DNA of 64,000 nucleotides from Litomosoides sigmodontis (lineage: Eukaryota; Nematoda; Chromadorea; Rhabditida; Onchocercidae), in NCBI GenBank assembly GCA_963070105.1, contig OY718808.1:6549738-6613737 (forward strand), in the 5' to 3' direction. The notes beneath the pieces are model-generated. The model ran no database searches. It was given only the letters and a program-made list of their open reading frames with translations, and was not told where the DNA came from. Made by a program: the position numbers and the translations under genes. Each line of letters begins with the position of its first letter. Position 1 is the first letter of the stretch. Positions 26,401 through 46,052 of the stretch are shown one piece after another.

Positions 26401-29400
26401 TTGAGCAATCAGTTTTATAATATCCGACTGTGCACCTGTCTGAAGAACAGAGCTAACAGTTAGCAGCAGACTCTCTCGAATTATTGCTACAGCTCATTTA
26501 ACTATCTTTAAAATGAAATGAAGCTGAACGATGAACAGTCCGAGAGTTCCCGCACAACATAGCCTTGTTATTTCTCAAAAATTTCAGGAAAATAATAGTC
26601 ACAACATAAACAAGTCGCTTTAAGTTATTTCAGGTGACAAACAATTACGACCTGTTAACACGGTTAGACCTGGAAAAGGACGGAACGATTGCGACTAGTA
26701 ATATTAAGGGAAGAAAAGACAGTTCCAATGTGACCTACGTGACAAGCAGTTCAAATGGATTACGACAGATGTATGAGAAGGCACAATCATTCGATTGTGA
26801 TAAAAATTTGAAAAAAGGCGTAATCCGAGTGTGCACAGGAAAACGCATGGAAACCGTCGTACTAAAATGTTAAATTTCAAAGTGTGCTGTTTAATTACGC
26901 GGATAGCTTCAGATGTTATCACTAAAGATGTGCCGATGAAGCCTTCGTATGCCTTGCTGTGACGCGATGAAGACGACGCTCGAAGTTCGTGCTCACGCAC
27001 ATGCAACATTCAATCGTTTCCAACAAATGCGAATTCAGCAATTCACACTTTGTGAGTGGAACTTCGTTCCGATGTTGAAATTGATGAAAATTCATGGGAA
27101 TGAAGAAGCAGTAAGATTAACGCTGAATTAGAAGTGTTATTGGCATAACGTCAGGAAATTAGCTAGGCCGACTACTGATTGGGAATAGCGACGACGTGAA
27201 ATCGATCATGAAGGAGAGGAATTAAAGGACAGTTTGGAAAAGTTGCAGGACCAATTAATGATGGATTATCCCAAATTGTGAGTCGTTCTCGAACTGAAAT
27301 TCCAGCTAATCCAATCTCTTTTAATTCGTTGCAGAAAATTATAGCTGAAATCATAGCTATTCCGGTGGAAAATAGCTATGATATCCTTATAGTTACAATT
27401 TTATTTTTCAAATTTAGTAGCAAATTCAACAAGAAAGGAAGTTTCACGTCCTAGCGTGATAAAACGTGATAAGCTGATGAAACGAAATTCAATTCAACAC
27501 GTTTCCAAACACACTTCGCCCTGGTCTTCCACTATGGACAGTGTGAGGAAAATCGAAATGCTTCTCCAACACATCACGCATTCGGCGAAATCCTCAAGGT
27601 GACTCATCGCTTGTAACAAACGTGAAATTGTTGGTTATGTGTAAGTGAACGACTTTTGCTCTCTGATCTGTGCTTCTACGCCGTGACGTAATCAAAAACC
27701 ATTCCGCCGAGCTTCTCCACTTAGCTGTTAAAGTTATCAATGCAACTCGCCAAATAAAACGAGAAACGCAAGAGAAAGTCACAACAAACCGTAATATTGT
27801 TCAATTTTAACTGCAAAAATGATATTAAAAATTTAATCGTTTAAATTTTAGGAATAACATTTAAATTATTAGTTAAAATATAATCAGTGATTGGAAATTT
27901 TCTTAATTCAACCGAGAGCAGTGAAGTTTTTTTTGCCAGTGACTTTATGAAAAAAACCAACTGTAACATCTTCAAATGTGAAATTCGCTTCGAAAAATCA
28001 TTTTAAACTTTCGTAGGTTGAACGTAACAGAAGAAAAGGGATCGAATGATACGGTATGCTTCGTGGAAGAAGATGGGATGGTACGGTAAATGCTGATAAT
28101 TGCTGTTTCAGTTCCACTCGACGAGCTTTAAATGATCAGTTTCTGTCGGACATCTTTTTTGGACTGTCAATTTCTTTGGAAATAGCTTTGTAAGAGAGTA
28201 TTTCTTTTTTCTTTGTCTCAGTAACCATCGAATTTGCTTTTTTAAAATTCGTAAACATTTAAAAATAATTTCGAAGGAAAAATAGGCCATAACTGTTTCA
28301 AAGTTTAAGTTAAGTTTTAGAAAATGATGGAATTTTTAAACTTTTGAAGAGAGCTAACTTATCCGACACAATTTCAATCAGACAACAATCAGAAAAAGAT
28401 CGGATAAAGTTCAAAGGGAAATGAATGTGAAGCACCATTTCTTCCATACATTAGCATCTTATCATCGCTGTCACTCAGCAGGTGACGTCATTTCTATCGT
28501 CATTGATTGTGCTGATGAGATTAGATATGATATCGGATGTTTCGTGAAACTGACCGGCTCACTTTTAACTACCACTCAAATCAGCAGCTTTACATTGCAT
28601 CATATGGTTTTCAGAAAATTTTCTTCACTTTATTACCACTACCATTGTGTGTGTCGCATTTTTGGGAAATTTCAAAAGTCAAAATATCAATCAGTTCGCG
28701 AATTGTACATTCGTGAATTTTCCAGCTATCCGATCATCCATTTCTTCTCTCTGATCATCCACTCTATCAAACATTCTTCATTCATTCTGCTCTATCTGAT
28801 CAATTTGTTCAATGTGTCACAGACATTTTTAGAAATGAGAAATTATCGCTCAAATTTGACTCCTTTAATTGTACCGCTTGCGTGCACTAACTGCTTTACC
28901 TGTTCGCCTATTTCATTGTTTCAGGCTATCAAGCTGAATTATTGCTAAACGATGCTAACTGCTCCACTGAGATTACTGAGGTTAGAATTTTATCATTGTG
29001 ATTGAATTACCCAATGATGAAGAGTGTAAAACACTGACCAATAGAAAGACGAATGTTTTTTCTTTTCGAAAGATAAAACAAGCAATGAGTGATATGAAAG
29101 ATTAATAAGTGATGATTGATATCTGAGTTTTTCATTCAATGATATAAGCGAAACTCCAAATGAATCGATATTAACATAAAAAATATAGAAATAATTTTGC
29201 TGTGAAGGAAGTGCTGATCGATTCATTACCTTCATTTCTTATATTTACACATGCGATGATGTTTCTTATCCTTCGACGGTAAACTCAATCAGCTAAAGAT
29301 CAGCCTATTTCATTGAAGTTCTTTGGAATTTCGTCTAATTGTTGTAAGAGAAAAAACAATAGCACAAAATTTAATTAGATCGGTGCATCCAATTAGTGAC

Positions 29401-29458
29401 GAGTGCAGCTTTATGTCTTATTTTACAGTTTTAGGTTAATGATTTTTGACAGGTAACT
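23430..29458. other. Intergenic region with weak open frames only
   Basis: This 6-kb stretch should contain the missing first exon and promoter of the MFSD8-like gene. Open frames at 24611-24838 (minus), 26634-26873 (plus) and 28421-28948 (plus) were examined. None shows a recognisable domain or a splice-consistent neighbour, though the last is long for chance. A TA-rich run lies at about 23677-23697 and a GA microsatellite at 25186-25202. A palindromic TGACGTCA is at 28484. Confidence 0.5.
25186..25202. repeat. (GA)n microsatellite
   Basis: This is a short uninterrupted GA run upstream of the MFSD8-like gene. Confidence 0.9.
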
Positions 29459-32400
29459 TCAAGTGCCGTTGCAGATATTCATGTTTGCTGCTTTGTTATC
29501 CATCCCATTTAATTCTTTTCGATTTGTCGCTGATAAGTCTGCGAATATAGCATTCATGTTAATGCTAAAACGAAGCTTCTCAACAAGCTTCATCGTTAAG
29601 CCAAGGGCTTTGCATCCATAGATTGATGTTATCACTGCTATCACCGTCTGTAATTGTTTGCACATTTCATTGGACCTTGCTACAAGTTTTGACTCGTTCA
29701 GTTAACCTTTCAAATATAGCAAACTCATAAAAAGCCAAATTCGACGTATATTTGCTTGCAAAACTCATTTGAAAAATAATTTCAATTTTTTCTATTTAAA
29801 AGCCATTTTTCGAATTTGGTCTTTCATGGATTTTAAATTTCTTTCATTTCTCAACTATGATGTAGCGAATAAACAGACCTCAGCAAAACAAACGAAACTT
29901 AGCAAATAATCGATAACCCACGATTCATGTACATCAGGAAGCCATTCCGGATTGAATGTAGGAAATACATTTGATATAGCCGAAAGAACACCTAAACTTG
30001 TACAACGCTAGACTTCTGCTCGTAAAATTTGCAAATTTCTATCTTCAAGTTTTAATAATAGTAGGAAGTTTAGAGAAAATCAATACCCAATAGGAAGGGC
30101 ACAACAGAGAGAATGGAATTCAACATTGATAAAATAAATGTTGCTGTCGCTGCACTATAAGATCTGAAATACATTAATTTTTTGATTTAAATGATATGTC
30201 CAATTGTTTACTTCAGAATTAAAAATGCAATTTAATAATTACAATACTATCCAGAAACCAGCCAGCATCTACAAAAATCAGGCTAGCCAAAACTGAAAGA
30301 CAACTTTAGTCTCCATAAAAAACTAAAGGTGACCTGAAACAGACCTTCGACTACTTGCACATATTCCAGTAACACCAGCGGCAAAAATGAATGGAGCAAG
30401 AAAAATTTCAATATCAATCGCCCATTTCGAATTCCAAATCATCCTGAGAATTCCACAACCAAATATTACTAATGAACAAAGAACCTGCAAACAATATTTA
30501 TAATATAAAAAGATGAATTCGATTTCTTCCTTTCTCTATAAAATTTTCTAATAAATGAATTTCATAGAAACTATCATAGAATCAGTGGATTTTTATCGAT
30601 TTGTGAAATAGATTTGTCACACTTTTTACAAAAAAAACCTGTAGGACGGAAAGTACGGAGAGTGCGTCGAAATAAATGATGTCCCTTTCAGGCTTTAGAA
30701 TCTCCTCGTCAGATATTTGAGGGATAATATTGGATTCAGTAGGCCCATATATGGAATGTCGCCTTGTAAGATAATCACTGGCCATTCCCGGAGCTCCAAA
30801 GAGCATTGATGATGGCGGCCGACTGCCTGGTAATACACCCTGAAGAGATCCTCAGCTGGTGGAGTGACCAGATAAATTTTAATTATTTCAACTTCAATGA
30901 GAAGTGATATAAACTGATAAAACAAACAAGTCTATTATCGATAGATCGGTTCGAAAGGCTTTTTTTTCTTCAAATCTCTTCAAAATTATAAGACAGTTAA
31001 ATCTCTGAAAAATTTTAGTCCTCATCTAAAAAGTCACAACTTAAATCTCAAGTTTTTTTCAACTAAAAAGGTCATATAGCTACAATTTACAAAATCAATT
31101 CAACTCAAACTTTTACGAACAGATTGTGAGAACGAAAAATAACCAAAAATGTCCGAAAGTGAGTTTAAAATATTTTAGAAAAGCAAAAAAAAGTTAAGAT
31201 GCGGAAATGTGCTAAAATGCCTCACTTACCTCCAAAGTTTAAACTAAGGAGGACGACGACTGACAAAAGATATCAGCAAGATTAAGTTATTAAATTTAGC
31301 ATTTTTTTAAATTTAAAATGCGGATACAACTTAATGTATAAATAACGAATGTAAAATCAGCAAACAAGAAGCTCAATACAGGACAAGATTTAACAACCAA
31401 TTCACGTTTATTTTAGGCTAAACTTGGATCTTAATTTAGATGACTTAGTTCTATTATTACTTTTACACTTTCTGTCTGAAAGTTTTCTGGGCTTAAAATG
31501 TAAAGTTGAAATATCATTTTGCAATTTAAAAAATTTCTAGCAAACATTGAACATTATGTAACAAATGAACATTAGATGTAAGTAAAAATTTTAATTAAGC
31601 TTTTTTACTGATGGAAAAGTACTGAAAGCAGAATAGACCTGTTTCCTAGCCTGATTAGGACTAGCCGATGGTTGAATTTGTGAGTTGTAAATACCATATA
31701 ATTGATTGGTTTGCTTGGTTATTTGATTAATTTCATTGCCGTAATTCGAGCGTTGATCGAAGTCAATCCGTTCCGGTCGTGGCAGTGTACAATAACTTTG
31801 ATATCTTGACGGTACATTACCAATATTATCACAAAAGGAAACAGTACCTAAACAAATAATAGAAAATGTAGTAGCCACTAGTTTACGCTATTTTAATTCA
31901 AACTTCAGCTTTATTCTATCAGGCATTTGTCTTCTGGAAATTTCAAAATTTTTCCACTTTTCGTTTAGGCTTGCATCAATTGCATGAGTCATTTGCCAAA
32001 TTCAATTATTATTTTATATATCATTTATTAATTTTTTGTAACTATGCCCCCAATTACAAATTAGTGTCAAAATTTCCATCACCATTTTTGCTATGAGATA
32101 AGTGTCAAAGATAATAAAAAGTTAATTTGACAGGCAATAAAAGGTAGCGAAAGACGATATTAACAACATTTGATCACAGACAAGGCAATTTATACCTATT
32201 CCTAAGTCACTATTAGCTCTTGAAGCAGGTCGAGATAAGACAGGTATATTCATGGCACTAGCTGGACGATATGGCTCTGATGGAGGTGGCGGAATTATTC
32301 CAGATTGCGCTCCTCGCCATGTAGATTCAGGACGTGGTATAGCTCTGGTACCTATATTAATATATCAGATTGTTAGCTTCTACGATCGAGCCGATTCGCT

Positions 32401-33993
32401 AATTTTTATAGCAATTCGCTGTCCGACCACTTTTTCATAAATTGATAATTCTTTTCCTCAAAACAAAATTTTGCGCCTTATCAGTTGTTCATATCGTTGA
32501 CAGACTTTAAAGAGAGACAAATAAGTTCAGTATATTAATTTAAAAGTTTTTCATACAAAAATTTAAATTAATAATTCCACAAAAATGCAAGAAACAATTC
32601 ACCATATAAACCATAAGTGCGATGTGACCTCAGTGTCCCTTGCATACTGGACACTGTCCGTTCATGACCTAGAAATGCTATTTGGTATTTTCAAAAATGC
32701 TTTCTAAAAAATTCTCAGTAGCGTGCAAGCATACTTTGTAAACTGGTCGCTTATCAAAGTTGCAAGAACTTAAAAAGGAAACGAATGCTAACCTGGCTGT
32801 TGTTGGGTACCGTAGATTTGTGATGAATCCTGATTTAACTGTGTATTCGAAGATGTATTTAACGCATTTATTGATGACCTCTTGCTTAAGGTGCCTGACT
32901 TAAATGGTGTGTACGGGAAAGGTTGTTTCAGATCCTCACGCTAAAATATTAGAATTAAAAAAACCAATCAAGAAAAGTAGTAGAATAATTTCAAATATTT
33001 CTCGTTTAATTCTGTTTAAATAATTTCAAACGACTGCTTATTTTTATAAAAATTAAATTGGACTAAATGGAAATCGTTGGACAAAAACTTATTACTTCCA
33101 ACTACTTTCTGAGAAAACTCGTTTCGTTGGAATTTCAAATTTTTCCTTCGGTACTCACTTTCTCACGCTTTCAATAACGAATCCCACTAGCTAGCACTAT
33201 GAGATGAACAGGCCTATTTGCATAAACATGCAGCTCACTTCCTCAATTTCTCTTTTTCGAAGATTTTACCACTCCGCATTACTCTTCCATCACTTACGTT
33301 CTGTTCACATCACTTGCACTTTGCACACGCACAGTTCCATCTTTTTTCTAACATAAGTCGACCAAGACGTAGTAGTAGTAGTGGTGGTGGCAGTATGGAC
33401 ACTTACTTTTTTGTTACATTAACTAACCTTTGACGCAAAAATTAAACTTTCTTCTGTAGGCAATACAAATGAATGAATGGAAACTTACGCTTTCTTGAAT
33501 TTGCTTCGACCAAACCTCATTAATTCCATGCTTCTTCCTGGGCAAAAATTGACGACTAACTGTTGATTCAGGTCGCTTTGGCATTTCTCCCTCGTTTTTA
33601 GCGAAACCTGTCGACCAAAGCTGATTCCCAGTTCCCTTTTCCTCTTTCGCTTCTTTTGGCGTTGTTTCGGGCGTTGTTGTTGACGTCACTTTTAAGCCCA
33701 TCATTCCGATCTTTTCATCTGCACGGTATAATTTTGTTTTTTCAGGAAAACCAAAACCATTCTAACAACCATGAAAATGATGCAAAACAAAAGCGGTGAA
33801 CACTATTAAATCGTCATACAGTAAGAAAAAACGCACTACCATCTTTACCGTATTCAACTGTCATGTTCACTACAGTAACTATAGTAATTCCTACAGCAAA
33901 AGCAACAGTTATGGTTCTTCCAATTGAACAATTTTCTCTTCTGCGCAGTCTGATAACACTGATAGCGGATCTTATAAAATCACCAACACTAAT
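29459..33993 (-). CDS. Unrecognised multi-pass membrane protein
   Basis: Eleven minus-strand exons join in phase: 33993-33820, 33761-33489, 32940-32793, 32668-32603, 32351-32196, 31847-31639, 30839-30639, 30484-30345, 30163-30087, 29991-29875 and 29679-29459, ending TGA. They give about 593 residues plus an N-terminus. One hydrophobic segment (VAFAVGITIVTVVNMTV) comes early. It is followed by roughly 350 mostly hydrophilic residues rich in Pro, Ser, Gln and Asn (for example IIPPPPSEPYRPAS). Then four hydrophobic segments follow in close order (LSVLQVLCSLVIFGCGIL, IFLAPFIFAAGVTGICA, FILSMLNSILSVVPFLLG, WVIDYLLSFVCFAE) and a weaker fifth (QLQTVIAVITSIYG). The closing four-span block resembles small tetra-spanning proteins in layout, but I could not name a family. 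Two borders were chosen by phase: donor 33820 (ACT|GTATGA) and donor 29875 (TCT|GTTTAT). Confidence 0.72.
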
Positions 33994-34262
33994 CTGAAAA
34001 ATATGCAAGACAAATTGACACTGTTCTACTACCACTGTCCACTACTATTTTTTTTCTAGACCAATTAAAATTTTATTCAGACAAAAAATATTAATACAAC
34101 CCCTTATGAACCAGTTTTTTTAGATTCAAAGAAAATTCCGACTTTTTTTTTCTAACTTTAAAATTAATGATTTTATCCATCTTCTAGATCGCTGAATTAT
34201 TTTGTCCTCATACTACTACATTACCTAAATCATTGTAGTATACCTTTCAGATTTATACCCGT

Positions 34263-34586
34263 CTAATGCAAATTGTTTAATACAAATTGAAGCACTTTTG
34301 CTCCAATAAAAATTTCAGAAATGTAATAATACAAAGTACGAAATGTAACTAACTTTCTAAATTTCAAAAGTGTAGCTGTCACATGGCACCACATTTGAGT
34401 ATTACGTAGAAATAGCCTGAAATTTTCCACAATGTTACTTTTAGAAATAGCAAATCGTTGCCTAATTAAACGCTTTATTTCGGGAAAGAAAATGGTAATC
34501 GGAAGCAATCGAGTTGATAATGATCGATCAGAGGCGATGACAACTGCTGTAGAGGGAGGAGGCGTGTCTTCGTCTCCAAATTTCAT
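34263..34586 (-). CDS. Candidate first exon of the multi-pass membrane protein
   Basis: An ATG at 34586 opens a 107-codon frame (MKFGDEDTPPPSTAVV...) with mixed, protein-like composition for its first 55 codons. It is on the right strand and 270 bases upstream of the first well-supported exon (33993), which needs a phase-0 donor. Possible donors are GTGGAA after codon 52 or GTTACA further on; neither is strong. The extent of the exon is therefore uncertain and the frame end should not be read as the exon end. Confidence 0.4.
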   Translation of the reverse strand: MKFGDEDTPPPSTAVVIASDRSLSTRLLPITIFFPEIKRLIRQRFAISKSNIVENFRLFLRNTQMWCHVTATLLKFRKLVTFRTLYYYISEIFIGAKVLQFVLNNLH

Positions 34587-36544
34587 TTCACTTCCACATT
34601 TTAACTGACTGCTTCACTTCTGAACTAACCCTCGTAGTGTTGAGAAGATCAGCCAACAAACACTTCTTCAACACTTTCGGTCATCTGCCGCCAAACGAAA
34701 GGAGGAAGGAAGATGAATGGAAATGGAATGGATGCTTGGCGAACGAACGGGTGAAAATATTAAAACGGTGCAACAATACTTGTTCGGCTCGAGAAGATGG
34801 CATTTTTTTTTCTCAAACCACCTTGAAATTCCAACATGGAAATGTATAAATCAAGGAGAGGAATGAATTACAAGAAGATAATCAGAAGGAATTATGTACA
34901 TAAGCAGTAACAGAGAGTTACAGAAGGTCGCCCTCTCACACCACTTCTTTTCATCCGTAAGACTAAGACACACACACACAAGCAAAATGTTCGGCTCAAT
35001 TTTACAACTAATTCAATAGCATTTTAATCATCCCACGAACAATATGTGGAAAAGAAAGATGCAAATACTTGCAAACTTACAATGTGAAAAAAATTTCACC
35101 TTAGAACTGCTTAATTTCAATTGTTTTCCTATAGTTAAACCGTTCAACTTCCCACTTAAATAACTCATTGATTTTGATAAATTAAATAGAAATTTCACTG
35201 AAGTTGCTCTTCAGATCTAACAAAAGAAAAAAATGATTTGTAATTGAAATTGGCATTTAAGTGTTATTTCAGCGACGATAAACGTGGTAGATTTAAAGAT
35301 TGGCGAAGGTGAAATGGAAATACTGGAAGACGTAGAAGAATTTGAAAATAACCGGATTTTGATTATCATACCAATACTGGGTTATCAGGACGCATCGTTG
35401 AAATTTTTTCCAAAATTTTGTTACAAATCATTCTGCGGCGTATTTTCATTGCTCATCTTATTAACAGCATCAACTAACTAATTAATACAATTGCTGGGTG
35501 GGAATAATTTTCTGTTTTAGTGCCGAAACCGAGAGAGAACAGCATAAGTTTTACATTAAATTTTATTACCAATTAGTTCGATAACAATCTTTAATTATAT
35601 TATTTTTTCTGAACATCGGTATTTCATTTCATCCTTATTTTTCTAAAATATTTTCAAAAGAAATAAATACAGGAATTTCTTCAGGTAGTTTACTCTTCCT
35701 TATCAAAAGCTATCAGAAAGCTTGATTTCTCACAACATGCATCCATTATCATTGTCCAGTCGTTCAGTGACCAGAAGTGCTGAAGTCCCACGTTTGCAAA
35801 AAGAGCATAGGAATACTCGATGTTCGCAAAATGAATGAAAGGATGGATAATAAGACGGATTTAAAGAAAATGAGAAAAAGCGAAGGAATTGGAAAACGAA
35901 GTGAAAAAACCAGTATGACCATCGACCCGAGGTTACTTCGGTGCCTACTTCAGCATCTTTCAATTAGCTACTCGACAGGATAATCAACTTCTTGAACTAG
36001 CAGTTACATCCAGCACACTTCAAGCATTTCTACTAAAACAATGTCAAATCAGAAAACCCTTCTCTCACAAATCTCTGAAAACAAAATGGTGCTAAAATTT
36101 CTTAAAATTCGTCCTCAAAAAATGAAAAATCTGCTTCACATTTGCAGCATTGCAATTGAACATTTTTAGACAAAAAAAAGAATTTAAATAAACCGTTGAA
36201 AAAAGTTCTAAAATTGCTAAAAACTGCACTCATACCTCAAATAGTTGGAAAAAAAAACAAATTACTTACGTTAAGCTTTGTGCAATCATGCTAAAGCTCT
36301 TTAAAAAATCTCAGAGCAAATGAGAATTTTTGAAAATATTCTTTGAGAAATGCTTAACAATAGGACCAATTCACCGGCAACATTAAAAGACAAATGAATT
36401 CAGTAAAACCTTGAAATCCACCAACAGTTAAGTCATCTAAAAATTTTTGAATCAAATTAAGATTTTTGGTACATTATAAGTATTATTAATGCTTTAATCA
36501 AAAAGTCGGAAATGTGATGATCAACCGATGTGTTCAAATATAAC

Positions 36545-36670
36545 AGAAAATTTGAAATTGATATCCTTTATTGCTTCTTTGAAATTAATATCTGGAATTG
36601 ATACTTTAAAGCTACTATTTGAAATTATTACTTGAAATGTATTTAGAATTATTATTTGAAATTAATATTA
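36545..36670. repeat. Degenerate TTGAAATTAATA tandem repeat
   Basis: Variants of (A)TTTGAAATTAATA / ATTTGAAATTATTA follow one another about six times with substitutions. It is simple-sequence DNA without coding potential. Confidence 0.6.
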
Positions 36671-37519
36671 TTCATTGCCTATGTAAGAATAGCAGCAATG
36701 GACAAAAAATTTAGATTAATTAAAAAATCATAATTGATTCAAATTTCGGCTAATATTCCGATCACAACTGGAAATTAACCAAAGTAAATTCTAATCCAAT
36801 AATGTCCTATCATCGTTAATGCGTAATAAAAACGCCGCTCACCTGACTAATCAATTTGCACATAATTTTATCAATTCCTTGGAAAGCTCAAAGTCCTCGA
36901 CTACCACCACATGGATGATGATCTTCTAGAGCAAAAGGTGTACGTCTTTTTTTTTGTCATTTGGAAAATGTCAAAAACAAAATGGTCTTTGTTTCCAGCA
37001 TTTATTTTCCTTTTAAAATTTCAAAAATGGTTAAAAGAATGTTTTCTGGCTCTGAATGTTGAAATCGCCCTTTTATAAATAATGCATACATATAAAATGA
37101 GCAAATGAAATGTGATCACTGAAATTACTGATTTCAATGAATGCGAAAAAGGAAGGATTGCCTAGAAGGAAATGATCTGCCAAAAAATTCACTGGAAGTG
37201 AAGTGAAGTGAAGTAAATTGAAATTAAATTATTGTATCAAACAGACAACACAAATAACATATGTTTGTAAAAGAGCGCATAACAAGAAGTGAATCGTTTT
37301 GTTGACCTGAATTTCCTTCCGCCAACACAGAGCGCTGCAAAGGTCCTATCAGTGATGAAATTTGAGTTCATCTTAATTCGCCAACTAATAGTTGTGGTAG
37401 AGGGCGACAACTATGGTGACGGTGATGATGATGATGGTAATAAAATGATGAAGATAGTGATGACCTCGAAAGAATCAAATGACCACTTTTTCATCATCGT
37501 ATCAAGGACCTTACGGACG

Positions 37520-37565
37520 CATGCATACCATATCATATCACACCATACCATATCATACCATACAA
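37520..37565. repeat. CATAC/CATAT tandem repeat
   Basis: This is about eight copies of a five-base unit (CATAT, CACAC, CATAC) in tandem. It lies inside a 101-codon open frame whose Tyr/His/Ile-rich end it produces, which argues against that frame being a gene. Confidence 0.8.
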
Positions 37566-38791
37566 CTATTTCGCCAGTGTTTGTAAACAAATGAAATTGT
37601 ACGTACTATTTGCGTGGACAATTTAACGAACGAAAGCTGATACAATTTTGGAATTTTGTTGATTCGTCAAGCTTGTGCAAACTTGAATATTATTATGTCA
37701 GTTATCTGCTTGCAACTCCGTTGCATCCTCAGAGACTAAAAATTAAGTATTACAAAATTACCAGCAATTCTAAAGCACATAGCTCCACACCTCTCAACGG
37801 GTTGATAGTCAATCACTGACAATCATGGTTGATGACGTCGCTTATCATGTGACTTTAAAGTTGCATGATATCGGTGGACTTCGCTGATAACAACCATTTT
37901 AGCTTCAGTTCCATTTCACAGTTGCAGCTGTTGCACGAGGTGAGATAATATCGGACTTATGTCACGTAACACCTCTCACTGATATTTCACGAAAACATTA
38001 CCGTTCATTTTTCAATTAAACGATTCAATTGTCGCTCATTAAAATGCTAGGTATTTAATCATTCCCGGAAATAAGTGTAAAGGACCGAATAAAACTTTAC
38101 AGCTTGCATGATATCCGAAAATCTCTATTTTCATTGTAGACCAAAAATCACAGGTAATTTATATTTGCTTTCTAGTTAAAATACACCAACAGACCCACAC
38201 ACGCGTTCACGTGCAAACATACACACGCACACACGTATTGTGAAATGAGATTGTTTGAAATAAAGAGCAGCAACGAATTAAGTTAGCCACACATCCCTTT
38301 TGTACTAATTAATGTGTCATTTGACTTTATACGGCACTGATAAAAAAGTTATCGTTTCGGCCATATCAAACGATTTCGTAAAATGTTGTAGCGTCGGATA
38401 AATTACATTTATTGAGAGCTAATAAGTCGGTCAATTTTTACTTTAATTTAACAAAAAGCCTTTGGCAGTATTTGATTAATTCTCACCGCAATCTCTTAAT
38501 CATTTCAACTAAAAACCGAAAGAAGCAATTCATTTAATTTCTTTTCAAAAATATCAAATCATTCAAATATTCCGCCGTTTCGATGAATTACCACAAATTA
38601 CTGTTAGTTAATTTCATAAAATTATCATTAATGCAAGTGGAACGATTTCACTTCGGAAAAATGGTGGGAAAGGATTGCATAACTTCTGGCTGAGATTTTG
38701 GCGTGGCGTAACTCATCCGAACTTTTTTTTTCGCCTATTAATCATTACAAAGCAATAAAGGAAAAAAAGAAATTTGCGCTGAGGAAGAAGC

Positions 38792-45086
<6,295 letters not shown>

Positions 45087-46001
45087 CTCTCAAACCTCAG
45101 TCTATTCCCTTCAAATAACTACAATAGTTTCATATAACTTCCTTTTTAACGAGTAATTAATTCATGGTTGAAATTTATCAGAAATGAAACGACAAATGCA
45201 GTAATGGAAACATTATCGTCATTGATTAAGAAACAAAGATAAGGCAAGCGGTCGGTGAGTGGTCATCCTATGGCATGTGTGATGCAATTATGTGGAATTT
45301 ATGTTTTACAGTTGTATTGGTGTTAGTGTTAATAATTATGGTAAGGTAACATCGAAAGTGTTGCAGAAGAGAAGGTCAACTTCAACGATAGATTAACATT
45401 TAAGTGAACGGACGAAGGAAGAGGATGAAATCAGCAAAATTTCATTCCAATTTAACATAACATTTTGTCCTTTCCTTCAAACTAGCTTCACCCACTATCA
45501 TTATCATTGTTGGCATTGTTACTGACCTAAAGCTTGGATAAATTCTAAAAAATTTTGGAAAAAATTTATATGTGTGAAGTAATTAGAGAACAAAAAAACA
45601 TTAAATACACCAAAAAAAGTGCTGAAATAACATCAAATGAACAATAACATTTAAATTTTATGAATTAGAGAATAGCGTGAAAAAGTATCCAGTGCATGGA
45701 TGTCATTTCATTGTCCATCTGGCACACCATAACAACTAACTAATTTTTAGAAACATTTCATACTCCTACGTTACATTTCATTCCGTACTTGCAGACACGG
45801 TGACAAGTACGGTGTGTTTCGCTCCTTATTTGAGCCACTAGATGGTAATAATCCTTTAAAGATGGAGAATGACCCATACCCATAGCTTTAGGTCATTTTT
45901 CCATTCGCATCGATTTATTTCATTTGGAATTGGAAGAATGATCGATTGATTGCTAAATGTGTTGGATAAATGTCTACCGAATTAGTTACTCTGTTGAAGA
46001 A

Positions 46002-46052
46002 GTAAATGATGCTGAATGATAAGTGATAAATGATGCTGAAGAAGTAAATGAT
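46002..46052. repeat. Short tandem duplication
   Basis: GAAGTAAATGATGCTGAATG and a similar unit (ATGATGCTGAAGAAGTAAATG) follow each other within 50 bases. The open frame on the minus strand across it is short and repeat-driven. Confidence 0.6.

Larger units (their letters stand above)
34590..38791. other. Intergenic region, repeats and weak open frames
   Basis: No gene is supported. An exon-like piece at 35273-35310 (after a TTATTTCAG acceptor) could not be extended. At 36545-36670 there is a degenerate TTTGAAATTAATAT-type repeat, and at 37520-37565 a CATATCATACC-type tandem repeat. CA/CG-rich simple sequence is at 38190-38238. The region is downstream of alpha-actinin on the minus strand and holds its 3' untranslated region. 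Confidence 0.5.

Noticed and set aside
26634..27131. Plus-strand open frames after a TTATTTCAG acceptor
   Set aside because: There is no recognisable domain, the two frames do not join through a phase-consistent intron, and they overlap open frames on the other strand.
35273..35481. Exon-like piece and 65-codon plus-strand frame (MVDLKIGEGEMEI...)
   Set aside because: It has a good acceptor, but no partner exon, start or matching protein was found.
37289..37594. 101-codon plus-strand open frame
   Set aside because: Its Asp-rich and Tyr/His-rich parts come from GATGAT and CATAC simple repeats, and there is no splice or homology support.
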